Source of the DNA: DASSNU01 sp035701265
GTDB lineage: Bacteria; Gemmatimonadota; Gemmatimonadetes; Gemmatimonadales; Gemmatimonadaceae
Reading direction: 5' to 3'
DNA length: 64,000 nucleotides
Assembly (NCBI GenBank): GCA_035701265.1
Contig: DASSNU010000021.1
Coordinates: forward strand, 434,001-498,000
Shown piece after piece: positions 1 through 10,937 of this stretch. The position numbers were made by a program, and so were the translations under genes. The stretch's first letter is position 1; each line of letters begins with the position of its first letter. The notes beneath the pieces were generated by a model. It searched no databases. It was not told where the DNA came from and was given only the letters and a program-made list of their open reading frames with translations.

Positions 1-686
1 TCTTCGGCCAGAAGGTGCTCCGCGACGTGATGACGCCACGCACGGAGATCTTCGCCATCGACATCACCGACGATCCACGCGCCGCAGCGCGCGCCATCGC
101 CGACTCGGGATACAGCCGCGTGCCGGTCTATCGCGAGTCGCTGGACGAGATCGTCGGCATGGTACACGTCTTCGACGTGCTGGCCGCGGCAGGGGAGCGC
201 ATGCCCGTGCTGCGTCCGGTGGCGCACGCCCCGGCCACCAAACGCGTGAGCGAGATGCTGTTCGAGATGCTGCGCGCGCAGCGCCACCTGACCATCGTGC
301 TCGACGAATTCGGCGGCACGGCCGGGCTCGTGACGCTGGAGGACTTGCTCGAGGAGCTGGTCGGCGAGATCAACGACGAGCACGACGAGCCCACGTCGCC
401 GGCAACCGACCCGGCAACGCGCGCCGCGGTGCTCGATGCCACCACCGAGCTGGAGGACGTGGCCCGGCGCTTCGGGGTCGAGCTACCGGCTGCACTCCAC
501 GAGCGTGCGCAGACGGTGGGCGGGCTGCTCGTGCAGACGCTCGGGCGCATTCCCGCCGTGGGAGAGCGCTTCCGGCTGGCCGGACTCGAGATGGCGGTGG
601 TCGAGGCGGAGCGCTCGCGCGTGTTGCGGCTTCTCGTGCAGCGCGAGGAGCACGCTCCCGCCACGGATCTCGTGCTCCCGCGCTGA
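1..686 (+). CDS. CBS-pair / CorC-type protein (HlyC/CNNM family), 5' truncated
   Basis: The reading frame is already open at the window edge, so the N-terminus, including any DUF21 membrane domain, lies upstream. What remains starts with the first-CBS motif RDVMTPRTEIFAID typical of HlyC/CorC and CNNM proteins. A second CBS follows, ending in EFGGTAGLVTLEDLLEELV. The last 80 or so residues form a CorC_HlyC transporter-associated domain. Such proteins are implicated in Mg/Co ion efflux and bind adenine nucleotides at the CBS pair; the substrate cannot be told from this fragment. The stop lies one base before the GTG start of the ABC1 kinase, so the two are probably co-transcribed. Confidence 0.85.
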   Translation, partial: FGQKVLRDVMTPRTEIFAIDITDDPRAAARAIADSGYSRVPVYRESLDEIVGMVHVFDVLAAAGERMPVLRPVAHAPATKRVSEMLFEMLRAQRHLTIVLDEFGGTAGLVTLEDLLEELVGEINDEHDEPTSPATDPATRAAVLDATTELEDVARRFGVELPAALHERAQTVGGLLVQTLGRIPAVGERFRLAGLEMAVVEAERSRVLRLLVQREEHAPATDLVLPR

Positions 687-687
687 C

Positions 688-2319
688 GTGCGCGCGGCGG
701 TCGTTTTCTGGCGGCTCCTCCCGTTCGTGATCGCGTTCCTGCGTGACCGCCGGCGCTGGATCATCGCCGGCCGGCCGCGGCGTCTCGATCCGCAGGCGCA
801 CCAGCACCGCGCCGAGCGGCTCACTGCCACCGTCGCATCGCTCGGTCCCACATTCATCAAGCTCGCGCAGGTGTTCGCCGCGCGCGCCGACATCGTCCCC
901 GAGCCGTACCTCACGCAGTTCGGCACCCTCACCGATGCCGTGCCGCCGCTGCCACCCGGAGCGGTGGAAGCGGTGATCGCCGCGGAGTTCGAGCAGCCGG
1001 TCACGTCGCTCTTCGAGCGATTCGATCCGCAGCCGCTGGCGGCGGCGTCGCTCGGCCAGGTCCATCGCGCGGTGGTGGATGGCGGGGATGTCGTGGTGAA
1101 GGTGCTCCGCCCCGGCGTGGAGCGCGTGGTGGCGGTCGATCTCGATGCCGCCTTCCGCACGCTCTTCCTGCTCAACGTGCTCGTGCCGAACCACCACACG
1201 CGCGCGGTGACGGCCATCGTGCGCGAGTTCGCGCGCCGCATCGAGGAGGAGATGGACTTCCGCGAGGAGGCGCACAACGCGGAGCTCATCCGGGCCAACT
1301 TCGCCGACGACCCGCGCATCGCCATCCCGGCCGTCCTGCCGAGCTTCACGCGGCGGCGCGTGCTCGTGCTGGAGTACATGGAGGGCACGCGCATCGACCG
1401 CCTGCAATCGCGCATCGCCTCCGGGGAGATCATCGTCGAGACGCTCGTCGCGACGATCATCGAGATGTACGTGCGGATGATGCTCGTCCACGGACTCTTC
1501 CACGCCGATCCGCACCCGGGCAACCTGCTCGTGGCACCCGACGGCCGGGTCGTGCTGCTGGACTTCGGCATGGTGGTGCGTGTGGACGCCGAAACGCGAG
1601 CGCGGCTGCTGCAGACCGCCATGGCGGCGGTCCGCCAGGACGTCGACGGCGTGATCGCCGGCTTCTACGAGCTCGGGCTGCTGGATCCAGAGGTGGACCG
1701 TGGCACCGTGCGCGATGCCGCGCGGGCGCTCATGACGATCGCCTTCACGCGCGACGTGAAGCCGCGGCAGATCCAGCGCATCGTGAACGACATCATGTCC
1801 ACGTTCTACCGATGGCCGATCACGCTCCCCAGCGAACTCGTCTACTTCGGACGCGCGGCAGCGCTCGTGGAGGGGTTGGCCATCCGCTACGTCCCCGACT
1901 TCAACGGAGTACAGGCGGCCACGCCGGTGCTGCACCGCATGCGCCCGGAGCTCATGCGCGCCGTCATGGGGGGCGATTCGCGCGAGGTGCTCCGCGACTG
2001 GATGGCCGAGCTGTCCGGCGTCGCGCGCGAGCTGCGCGACATCCTGCGCCGGGCGGGGCGCGACGAGCTACGCGTACGCGCGCACCCACGCGACGTGATC
2101 GAGATGCAGCAGTTCATCTCCCGGCACGTGCGGCGACTGCTCCTCGGCATGTTCGCCGCCGTGATGGCCATTCTGGGAACGCTGCTGTACGTGGCCGGCC
2201 ACAACGTGTACGTTCTGGCCGCCACGCTCTTCCTGTCTTTCATCTTCTTCGTCGTGATTTTCTTCCTTCCGCTGCATCTGCTGTCGAACCCGTTCCGGGG
2301 CTACCGCCGGTGGCGGTGA
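688..2319 (+). CDS. ABC1/UbiB-family atypical kinase
   Basis: This 543-residue protein has the length and layout of UbiB/COQ8 proteins, atypical kinases or ATPases that support quinone biosynthesis. Visible features are an N-terminal helical segment, a KxGQ-like motif (FIKLAQ, residues 56-61), an Ala-rich loop (PLAAASLGQVHRA, about 117-129), a VVVKV lysine near 138, the catalytic HADPHPGN (272-279) and the metal-binding DFG (292-294). Two membrane helices fill roughly the last 65 residues, as in UbiB. The KxGQ glycine is replaced by alanine. The start is the GTG one base after the upstream stop; the frame is open further upstream, but only as a shadow of the CBS gene. The end overlaps meaB by GTGA. 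Confidence 0.88.
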   Translation: MRAAVVFWRLLPFVIAFLRDRRRWIIAGRPRRLDPQAHQHRAERLTATVASLGPTFIKLAQVFAARADIVPEPYLTQFGTLTDAVPPLPPGAVEAVIAAEFEQPVTSLFERFDPQPLAAASLGQVHRAVVDGGDVVVKVLRPGVERVVAVDLDAAFRTLFLLNVLVPNHHTRAVTAIVREFARRIEEEMDFREEAHNAELIRANFADDPRIAIPAVLPSFTRRRVLVLEYMEGTRIDRLQSRIASGEIIVETLVATIIEMYVRMMLVHGLFHADPHPGNLLVAPDGRVVLLDFGMVVRVDAETRARLLQTAMAAVRQDVDGVIAGFYELGLLDPEVDRGTVRDAARALMTIAFTRDVKPRQIQRIVNDIMSTFYRWPITLPSELVYFGRAAALVEGLAIRYVPDFNGVQAATPVLHRMRPELMRAVMGGDSREVLRDWMAELSGVARELRDILRRAGRDELRVRAHPRDVIEMQQFISRHVRRLLLGMFAAVMAILGTLLYVAGHNVYVLAATLFLSFIFFVVIFFLPLHLLSNPFRGYRRWR

Positions 2320-3409
2320 GCGGAGGGGGACCGTCGTCGGCCGCGGCGTCCGCCATCGAGCGCGTGCTCGACGGCGTGACCTCCGGCATGCCGGCCGCGC
2401 TCGCGCGGGCGGTGAGCATCGTCGAGAACCAGCGTCCCGGGTTCGAGCACTTGCTGTCGTCGCTCTTCCCGCGCATCGGCCACGCGCGGCGTATCGGCAT
2501 CACCGGCCCGCCCGGCGCAGGGAAGAGCACGCTCACCACGCAGCTCGCCGCGGCCTATCGGAGCGCGGGGCTGCGCGTCGGCATCATTGCCGTCGACCCC
2601 ACCTCGCCGTTCACCGGCGGCGCGCTCCTCGGCGATCGCATCCGCATGGAGAGCGTGGCGCTCGACCCGGGGATCTTCATTCGCTCCATGGCCACGCGAG
2701 GCTCGCTCGGCGGGCTTGCCGCTACCACGCGCGATGTGGCCGACGTCCTCGATGGCGCAGGATTCGATCGCCTGCTCATCGAAACCGTCGGCGTGGGGCA
2801 GAGCGAGCTGGACATCGCGCGCACCGCCGACAGCTCGGCGGTGATGCTCGTTCCCGAGTCCGGCGACTCCATCCAGATGCTCAAAGCGGGGCTCATGGAG
2901 ATTGCCGACGTGTTCATCGTGAACAAGGCCGACCGCCCTGGCGCCGACCGGGTGCGCCACGAGATCCAGCTCATGCTCGGCATGCGCATGGGACAGAGCT
3001 TCCGTGACGTGCCGGCGCACCACGGCGTGGACCTCACGCGCGTGCGCAACCTCGCCGCCGCGGCGCGGACGGCGGCCGCGCACCCGTCGAGTGACTCCTG
3101 GGTCCCTCCAGTGGTCAGCACCGTAGCGTCCGCCGGCACGGGAATCGACGAGGTCGTGCAGGCGCTCGACCGTCACTTCGAGTATCTTGCATCGAGCGGG
3201 GAGCTGCTGCTCCGCCGCCGCCGGCGGCTCCGCGAGCGGGTGGTGGACGTGCTGGAACGGGAGGTGCGGCGGAGGCTCTGGGGTGACGGCGCCACGAGCG
3301 CGTGGCTGGACGAGCGCCTCCCCGAGTTGGAAGCCGGCACGCTGACGCCCTTCGAGGCGGCTTCGGCCTTGCTGCATCGGAGCACCACTCTGTTGACCCG
3401 AGCCGACTG

Positions 3410-3410
<1 letters not shown>
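2316..3410 (+). CDS. meaB: MeaB-type G3E GTPase, acyl-CoA mutase chaperone
   Basis: MeaB/ArgK GTPases gate cobalamin loading and protect B12-dependent acyl-CoA mutases from inactivation. The 364-residue product carries a P-loop GITGPPGAGKST (about 61-72), the switch segment AVDPTSPFTGGALLGDR, the G3-like ETVGVGQSELDIA and the base-specifying NKAD. The chosen GTG overlaps the stop of the kinase gene (GTGA) and gives about 20 residues before the first homologous helix; another in-frame GTG lies 6 bases upstream. The stop overlaps the ATG of the mutase gene (TGATG). Coupling to the mutase supports the chaperone role. Confidence 0.93.
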
Positions 3411-5100
<1,690 letters not shown>

Positions 5101-5104
<4 letters not shown>

Positions 5105-5982
5105 CCGCGCCGCGCGCGACCTCGCGCCGCCGCGACGCCCGCTCACTCGCTCCGCGCTCCTCCCGGAGCGCCACGCCCCGGCGCACCGGCACCAGGACGC
5201 CCGGGCGCGATGCTGGAGAATGGTGGCGCTCGCACTTCGATGCGCAGTACCTCGCGGAGTACGCGCCGCTCTTCTCGCCGGAGCGCGACCGCCGCGAGGT
5301 GGCGCGCCTGGTCGAGCTCCTCGGCCTTCCGGATGGCGCCCGCATTCTGGATGTCCCGTGCGGGCAGGGGCGCCACGCACATCTGTTGGCCGAGGCGGGC
5401 TACGACGTGCAGGGGCTCGACTACTCGCGCTATCTGCTCGATCGCGCACGCGCGCGCGGCACCGGGCCGCGGCTCCGCTACGTGCGCGGCGACATGCGCC
5501 GGCTCCCGGCGCGCTGGAGCCAGCGGTTCGATGCGGTGCTCAACCTGGGCACCTCGTTCGGGTTCTTTCTCCACCCAGCCGATGATGCGGTGGCGCTGCG
5601 GGAGTTCGCACGCGTGCTCCGTCCCGGCGGCCGCCTGCTATGGCACGGTGCAAGCCGCGATGGGGTAATGGCCAGGTTTCTGTCGCGCGACTGGTGGCAG
5701 CCGCTCGACACCCTGGTTGTCGCGCAGGAACGCGCCTTCGACTCGTTGTCGGGCGTCCTCACCGTGCGCACCACGTGGAGCGGCGGCGGCGCGCCCACCG
5801 AGCGCACGTACCGCATCCGCCTCTACACGGCCACCAGGTTGGCCGAGCTGTGCGCCGCGGCGGGGCTGTTGGTGGAGGAATGTTACGACGGTTGGCGTGA
5901 TCGTCCACTGCATCGGCGCGCCACCGAGATGCTGCTCGTCGCTCGGCGCACCGAGTTGCCGACCGGTGGCTCGGCGCGGTAA
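5101..5982 (+). CDS. Class I SAM-dependent methyltransferase
   Basis: The 293-residue product has a clear Rossmann motif I, ILDVPCGQGRHAHLLAEAG, an acidic motif after the second strand (GLDYS), and the later segments FDAVLNLGTSFGFF and LRPGGRLLWHG. A class I methyltransferase fold is therefore firm, but the substrate is not. No ATG or GTG lies between the upstream stop and the start of homology, so the TTG at 5101 (overlapping the mutase stop as TTGA) is the best start. The first 40 residues are Arg/Ser/Thr-rich and may be poorly ordered. The gene separates the two mutase subunits, which is unusual. Its TAA stop falls inside the -10 region of a possible promoter for icmB. Confidence 0.75.
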
Positions 5983-5985
5983 TAT
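5956..5985 (+). promoter_or_regulatory. Possible internal promoter for icmB and downstream genes
   Basis: TTGCCG (5956-5961) and TAATAT (5980-5985) are separated by 18 bases, about 30 bases before the icmB ATG. The TAA stop of the methyltransferase gene forms the first half of the -10 element. An alternative -10, TATCTT at 5983-5988, would need a 21-base spacer. Confidence 0.45.
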
Positions 5986-6015
5986 CTTCGCGGGATTCTC
6001 CCTCACTCACGACGT

Positions 6016-6426
6016 ATGCGACCGATTCGCGTGCTGATTGCCAAGCCCGGGCTGGACGGGCACGATCGCGGGGCCAAGGTGGTTGCGGCGGCACTGCGCG
6101 ACGCCGGGATGGAAGTGATCTATACCGGCCTCCACCAGACGCCCGAGATGATCGCGAACGCCGCCGTACAGGAGGATGTGGACGTGGTCGGCCTGTCCAT
6201 CCTCAGCGGCGCCCACATGACGCTCTTCCCGCGCGTTCTCGCGCTGCTGCGCGAGATGGGGCGCGACGACATCCTCGTCACGGGGGGCGGCATCATCCCG
6301 CGGGAAGACATGGAGGCGCTTCAGGCGCAGGGGATCGGCCGCCTTTTCGGACCGGGCGCGGCGACGGCAGAGCTGGCGGACTACATCAAGTCGTGGTTCG
6401 CCGAGCGGCAGAAGCAGGACGCGTGA
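6016..6426 (+). CDS. icmB: Acyl-CoA mutase small (B12-binding) subunit
   Basis: The 136-residue protein is exactly the size of stand-alone IcmB-type cobalamin-binding subunits. The base-off/His-on motif is DGHDRG at residues 14-19, with His16 as the lower cobalt ligand. It is followed by the SxL-type segment VVGLSILSGAH and the glycine-rich GGGII. It should pair with the large subunit at 3410, since neither protein is functional alone in this family. It lies 33 bases after the methyltransferase, behind a possible promoter of its own. Its stop overlaps the carboxyltransferase start as GTGA. Confidence 0.92.
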   Translation: MRPIRVLIAKPGLDGHDRGAKVVAAALRDAGMEVIYTGLHQTPEMIANAAVQEDVDVVGLSILSGAHMTLFPRVLALLREMGRDDILVTGGGIIPREDMEALQAQGIGRLFGPGAATAELADYIKSWFAERQKQDA

Positions 6427-8174
6427 CCTCCTCCTCCCGTCTGCGCGAGCTCGGGGCACAGCTCCGTGAGCTCGAAGAACGGCTGCGGCAGGGTGGCGGA
6501 CCCGACAAGATCGAACGCCAGCACCGTCAGGGAAAACTGACCGCGCGCGAGCGCGTCGACGCGTTGCGCGATCCGGACAGTCCGTTCGTGGAGATCGGAT
6601 TGCTCATCGCGTACGATCAGTACGACGGTCAGGCGCCCGCCGCAGGCGTGGTCACGGGGTTGCTCCGCGTGCACGGCCGCGAGGTGGTGGTCGTGGCGAA
6701 CGACGCCACCGTGAAGGCCGGCTCCTGGTGGCCGGAGACCATCCGGAAAATGCTGCGCGCGCAGGAGATCGCCATGCGCTGCCGGATCCCGATCATCTAC
6801 CTCGTGGACTCCGCCGGCGTGAATCTCCCGTATCAGGGCGGCGTGTTCCCCGGGCAGTACGGCGCCAGCCGGATCTTCTACTACAACTCCATCATGCGTC
6901 GCTACCTGCGCATTCCGCAGTTGGCCGCCGTGATGGGACCGTGCATTGCCGGCGGCGCGTATCTCCCGGCGCTCTCCGATGTCATCGTCATGATCGAGGG
7001 GACATCGTTCATGGGACTCGGCGGCCCCAATCTGGTGAAGGGTGCAACGGGGCAGGTGGTCGATGCGGAGACGTTGGGCGGAGCGCTCACCCACACCGCC
7101 GTGAGCGGCGTCGCACACTACATGGAGCCCGACGACCGCGCTGGTGTTGCGCGCCTGCGCGCGCTCGTGGAGCGCTTGCCACGCGACCCGGGCGCATCGC
7201 GCTTCGGATGGACGCCGCGCGACGCCTCCGACGCGAATGCCGGCGCGCTCGCCGCACTGGAGGATCTCCTCCCCGCGGACCATCGCATGTCGTACGACAT
7301 CCGTGCCGTCCTGCGGGCGCTCGCCGACGATGGCGCGCTGGATGAGTTCCAGCCGCAGTACGCGCGCGAGATGATCTGCGCGGATGCACGGATCGACGGC
7401 ATTCCGGTCGGCGTGATCGCCAACGAGCGCGGGCTCATCAAGGGGCGCGCTCCCGGAGAGCGGCCGCGCTTCGGCGGCATCGTCTACCCGGAAAGCGCCG
7501 AGAAGGTGGCGTATTACATCGACCGCTGCGACCGACAGGGCATCCCGCTGCTCTTCGTGCAGGACGTCTCCGGCTTCATGGTCGGCACGGAGGCGGAGCA
7601 GGGCGGCATCATCCGCGCCGGTGCGCGTTTCGTCGAGGCGATGGCCACCGCCGTCGTTCCCAAGATCGTGCTGACCATCAATCACGCGTCCGGTGCGGGA
7701 TACTACGCCATGGCAGGGCAGGGCTTCGACCCAGACTTCATCTTCAGTTGGCCGACGGGACGGATGGGCGTGATGGAAGGAGAATCGGCAGTGCAGGCCG
7801 TGCACGGCCCCGCGCTCGAGGCGGCGCGGCAGTCGCGCACCGAGCCGCCGCCCGATGTGCAGCGCGCCGTGCAGGAGATGCGCGAGGATTACGAGCATCA
7901 GCTCGACGCGCGCTTCGCCGCCGCCCGCGGGTACGTCGACGCGATCATTCTTCCCGAGGACACGCGCACGGTGCTGTCATTCGCCCTCCGTGCCACATTG
8001 CACAATCCCGGCCCGCACCTGGGCGCGTTCGTGCTCCCGCCGCACCTCGCCGCACAGGGTGCGAGCCCCGCGCTCGACGCCGCCGACGCACCGTCCGCTA
8101 CTCCGCACGGTGAAGAGTCGGACGAAGGACGCCGTCACACGAGTGCGGGCAGCGCGCAGAAGGAGCACGCATGA
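6423..8174 (+). CDS. Biotin-dependent acyl-CoA carboxylase, carboxyltransferase (beta) subunit
   Basis: This 583-residue crotonase-fold carboxyltransferase resembles methylcrotonyl-/geranyl-CoA carboxylase beta subunits. VVVANDATVKAGSWWPET, IYLVDSAGVNLPYQGGVFPG and MGPCIAGGAYLPALSD form the N-terminal half. PLLFVQDVSGFMVGTEAEQG and INHASGAGYYAMAGQGFDP form the acyl-binding C-terminal half. It needs a biotin carboxylase/BCCP alpha subunit, and none is encoded anywhere in this window. The GTG start overlaps the icmB stop. The last 50 residues, rich in Ala, Ser and charged residues, look like an appended tail. Position next to atuA points to a branched-chain or terpenoid acyl-CoA substrate (inference). 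Confidence 0.88.
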   Translation: MTSSSRLRELGAQLRELEERLRQGGGPDKIERQHRQGKLTARERVDALRDPDSPFVEIGLLIAYDQYDGQAPAAGVVTGLLRVHGREVVVVANDATVKAGSWWPETIRKMLRAQEIAMRCRIPIIYLVDSAGVNLPYQGGVFPGQYGASRIFYYNSIMRRYLRIPQLAAVMGPCIAGGAYLPALSDVIVMIEGTSFMGLGGPNLVKGATGQVVDAETLGGALTHTAVSGVAHYMEPDDRAGVARLRALVERLPRDPGASRFGWTPRDASDANAGALAALEDLLPADHRMSYDIRAVLRALADDGALDEFQPQYAREMICADARIDGIPVGVIANERGLIKGRAPGERPRFGGIVYPESAEKVAYYIDRCDRQGIPLLFVQDVSGFMVGTEAEQGGIIRAGARFVEAMATAVVPKIVLTINHASGAGYYAMAGQGFDPDFIFSWPTGRMGVMEGESAVQAVHGPALEAARQSRTEPPPDVQRAVQEMREDYEHQLDARFAAARGYVDAIILPEDTRTVLSFALRATLHNPGPHLGAFVLPPHLAAQGASPALDAADAPSATPHGEESDEGRRHTSAGSAQKEHA

Positions 8175-9541
8175 GCACGCCACGCACGGTGCGCGTCGGG
8201 AGCGGGCAGGGGTTCTGGGGCGACTGGCTGGAGGCGCCACGACGCCAGGTGGAGGGAGGACAGATCGACTTCCTCATGCTCGACTATCTGGCCGAGGTCA
8301 CCATGTCGATCCTCCAGAAGCAGAAGGAGCGCGACGCGACGCTCGGCTACGCCCGCGACTTCATCGGCGCCATGGAGAGTGTCTTCCCCGCGGTGGCGGA
8401 CCGTGGCGTGCGCGTGGTGGCGAACGCCGGCGGTGTGAATCCGCCCGCCTGCGCTGCCGCCGTGCTCGAGGCGGCGCGCCGCCAGGGTGTGGCCGGCCGC
8501 GTGCGCGTCGGCGTGATCACCGGCGATGATCTCCTCCCGCGGCTCGATGCGCTGCTCGCGGCTGGACACGCGCTCGAGAACATGGACACGGGAGAGCCGC
8601 TCTCCGCCGTCCGTGAGCGCGTGCTCTCCGCCAACGCGTACATCGGCGCCGCACCGATCATCGAGGCGCTGCGGCGTGGCGCGCAGGTCGTCATCACCGG
8701 CCGCTCCACAGACACCGCCCTCACCATGGCGCCCATCGCGTACAGCTTCGACTGGCCCATGGACGCATGGGATCGGCTCGCCGCCGGGATCATCGCCGGG
8801 CACATCATCGAGTGCGGCGCGCAGTGCTCCGGCGGGAATTGCCTGTACGACTGGCGCTCCATCCCTGACCTGGCGAACATTGGCTACCCCATCGTCGACG
8901 CGTCGCCGGATGGATCGTTCACGATCACCAAGCATCCGGGCACCGGCGGACGCATCGACGTGCACTCCATCACCGAGCAGCTCGTGTACGAGATGGGGGA
9001 TCCGCGGTCGTACATCACGCCCGATGTGATCGCCGACTTCACGTCCATCCAGCTCGCGCAGGACGGACCCGATCGGGTGCGCGTCTTCGGGATCACCGGC
9101 CGCCCCCCCACCGACAAGCTCAAGGTGTCCATCGCGTACCGCGCTGGATACAAGGCGGTGGGGACGCTCGTGTACGCGTGGCCGGAGGCGCTCGACAAGG
9201 CACAGCTCGCCGATCGCGTGCTGCGCGAGCGCATGGACCGTCTTGGCCTCCGCTTCGACGAGGTGCACACGGAGTTCGTGGGCGTCTCGGCTACGCACGG
9301 TGCGCTCGCCGGTCCACCACGTGATGTGCCGGAGGTACAGCTCCGCATCGGCGTGCGCGGCAGCGACCGCGCATCCGTCGAGCGATTCACCCGCGAGATC
9401 GCCCCGCTCGTGCTCAACGGGCCGCCCAGCGTGACGGGATTCGCCGGCGGACGCCCCAAGGTGGAGGAAGTCGTGGCGTACTGGCCCGCGCTCATCGACA
9501 AGCGCGTCGTCACCACCGCGGTGGAGGTCCTCGAGACGTGA
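8171..9541 (+). CDS. AtuA-family protein (acyclic terpene utilization, DUF1446)
   Basis: The 456-residue product matches the AtuA family: an N-terminal RVGSGQGFWGD, then IDFLMLDYLAEVTM, VVANAGGVNP, VITGDDLLPRLD and ITGRSTDTALTMAP. AtuA is needed for growth on citronellol and related acyclic terpenes in Pseudomonas, but its reaction has not been established to my knowledge. Here it starts with an ATG overlapping the carboxyltransferase stop (ATGA) and ends overlapping its small partner (GTGA), so the three are translationally coupled. The association with a B12 mutase rather than a full atu set is notable. Confidence 0.85.
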   Translation: MSTPRTVRVGSGQGFWGDWLEAPRRQVEGGQIDFLMLDYLAEVTMSILQKQKERDATLGYARDFIGAMESVFPAVADRGVRVVANAGGVNPPACAAAVLEAARRQGVAGRVRVGVITGDDLLPRLDALLAAGHALENMDTGEPLSAVRERVLSANAYIGAAPIIEALRRGAQVVITGRSTDTALTMAPIAYSFDWPMDAWDRLAAGIIAGHIIECGAQCSGGNCLYDWRSIPDLANIGYPIVDASPDGSFTITKHPGTGGRIDVHSITEQLVYEMGDPRSYITPDVIADFTSIQLAQDGPDRVRVFGITGRPPTDKLKVSIAYRAGYKAVGTLVYAWPEALDKAQLADRVLRERMDRLGLRFDEVHTEFVGVSATHGALAGPPRDVPEVQLRIGVRGSDRASVERFTREIAPLVLNGPPSVTGFAGGRPKVEEVVAYWPALIDKRVVTTAVEVLET

Positions 9542-9894
9542 AGGTCCGGCTGCTCGACATCGCGCACGCGCGATCGGGGGACAAGGGCGACACGGCCAAC
9601 GTCGGGCTCATCGCCATGCGCCCGGAGTGGTACCCCATTCTGGAGCGCTACGTCACACGGGAGCGCGTGGCGCAGCACGTCGCACCACTCATCACCGGCG
9701 GCGTGGAGCGCTTCGAGCTCCCCAACTTGCGGGCGCTCAACTTTCTCCTGCACGGCGCGCTGGGCGGAGGCGGCACCCTCTCGCTCAAGACGGACGCGCA
9801 GGGGAAGGTCTATTCCACCGCGCTGCTGCGCATGACGATCGACGTGCCCGACGCCGAGGCGCGCGCGGCTGGTCTTCCGGCCGCACCGGCGTGA
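9538..9894 (+). CDS. AtuA-associated small protein
   Basis: The 118-residue protein begins VRLLDIAHARSGDKGDTAN, the opening of the conserved partner domain that is either fused to the C-terminus of AtuA or encoded next to it. It contains a Gly-rich HGALGGGGTLSLKTDAQGK and is predicted soluble. The GTG start overlaps the atuA stop and its own stop overlaps the crotonase start (GTGA). The function is unknown; constant linkage suggests a subunit of the AtuA complex. Confidence 0.8.
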   Translation: MKVRLLDIAHARSGDKGDTANVGLIAMRPEWYPILERYVTRERVAQHVAPLITGGVERFELPNLRALNFLLHGALGGGGTLSLKTDAQGKVYSTALLRMTIDVPDAEARAAGLPAAPA

Positions 9895-10655
9895 GCCGCG
9901 TCCGGACGAGCCGCGCCGGCGCCGTCGGCCGCGTGACGCTCGCGCGGCCGGACAAGAAGAACGCGCTCGACCGCACAATGGTCGACGAGCTCGCCGACGC
10001 GATGCGCGCGATGGCCGATGATCCCGCGGTTCGCGTGGTGCTCCTCGACGCGGATGGGCCCGACTTCTGCGCGGGCGCCGATCTCGCTGCGCTGGCGGCC
10101 ATGCTCGATGCCACCCCTGAGGTGCACGCCGACGACGCTGAGGCGCTCGGACGCGTGTTCATCGCCATCCGGGAGATGGCGAAGCCGGTGGTCGCGGCCG
10201 TGCGCGGGCGCGCCCTGGCCGGCGGCGCGGGCCTGGCGTCCGCCTGCGACATCGTCGTCGCACACGAGGGCGCGCAATTCGGCTATCCCGAAGTCCGGGT
10301 CGGCTTCGTGGCGGCGATGGTGATGACCATGCTCCGCCGCGCAGTCGGGGAAAAACGCGCCATGGATCTCGTCGCGACGGGGCGTCTCATCTCCGCCGCC
10401 GACGCGCTGGCCATGGGGCTGGTGAGCCGCGTGGCGTCCGATGCGGACTTCGACGCCGAGGTGGCCGCCCTCGTCGACTCGCTCGGCGCGGCTCCGCCGA
10501 ATGCGATGCGGCTCACCAAACGGCTGCTGTACGAGCTGGACACGCTCTCCTTCCGCGACGGCATCGCGCGCGGCGTGGCGGTGAACGTGGAGAGTCGGGG
10601 CACCCCCGACTTCCGGGACGGCGTGCTCCGCTTCACCAACCGGCCCCCGCGATGA
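9891..10655 (+). CDS. Enoyl-CoA hydratase/isomerase (crotonase family)
   Basis: This 254-residue crotonase has the CoA/oxyanion-hole segments FCAGADLAAL and RALAGGAGLASACDIVVAHE and the FGYPEVRVGF segment. In a carboxylase-AtuA setting the expected step is hydration of a carboxylated 2-enoyl-CoA such as 3-methylglutaconyl-CoA or its terpenoid analogue; this is inference from context. The GTG start overlaps the preceding stop, giving a short N-terminus that begins SRVRTSRAG. The stop overlaps the next small gene (ATGA). Confidence 0.85.
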   Translation: MSRVRTSRAGAVGRVTLARPDKKNALDRTMVDELADAMRAMADDPAVRVVLLDADGPDFCAGADLAALAAMLDATPEVHADDAEALGRVFIAIREMAKPVVAAVRGRALAGGAGLASACDIVVAHEGAQFGYPEVRVGFVAAMVMTMLRRAVGEKRAMDLVATGRLISAADALAMGLVSRVASDADFDAEVAALVDSLGAAPPNAMRLTKRLLYELDTLSFRDGIARGVAVNVESRGTPDFRDGVLRFTNRPPR

Positions 10656-10849
10656 GCAACCCACCGGAGGGCGAAGAGGTCAAACTGTCACCGGTCACGA
10701 TGGCCAAGATCATCCTGTACGCTGCGGGGATCGTTGTGTGGGCCATCGGTGTACGAACCGGGGAACGAACCCTGCAATTGGTTGGCCTCGCCGCGCTCGT
10801 CGTCGCGTTCGTGCTCCGCTTCGGCAGGCGCGATCGCAGCAGAGACTAG
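10652..10849 (+). CDS. Small two-helix membrane protein, function unknown
   Basis: The 65-residue protein has a short polar N-terminus (SNPPEGEEVKLSP), two hydrophobic segments (about residues 17-33 and 41-57) and a basic tail RFGRRDRSRD. It therefore probably spans the inner membrane twice with both ends in the cytoplasm. Its ATG overlaps the crotonase stop, and it is the last gene of the run. I do not recognise a family. Confidence 0.6.
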   Translation: MSNPPEGEEVKLSPVTMAKIILYAAGIVVWAIGVRTGERTLQLVGLAALVVAFVLRFGRRDRSRD

Positions 10850-10937
10850 GAACGGCGATCGAGTCCAGCAGCGGACCGCCAGGAACTTGGCGGTTCGGTT
10901 GTTGCGCCTTCGGCGAAGGTAGGAAAGGAGGATCCAT

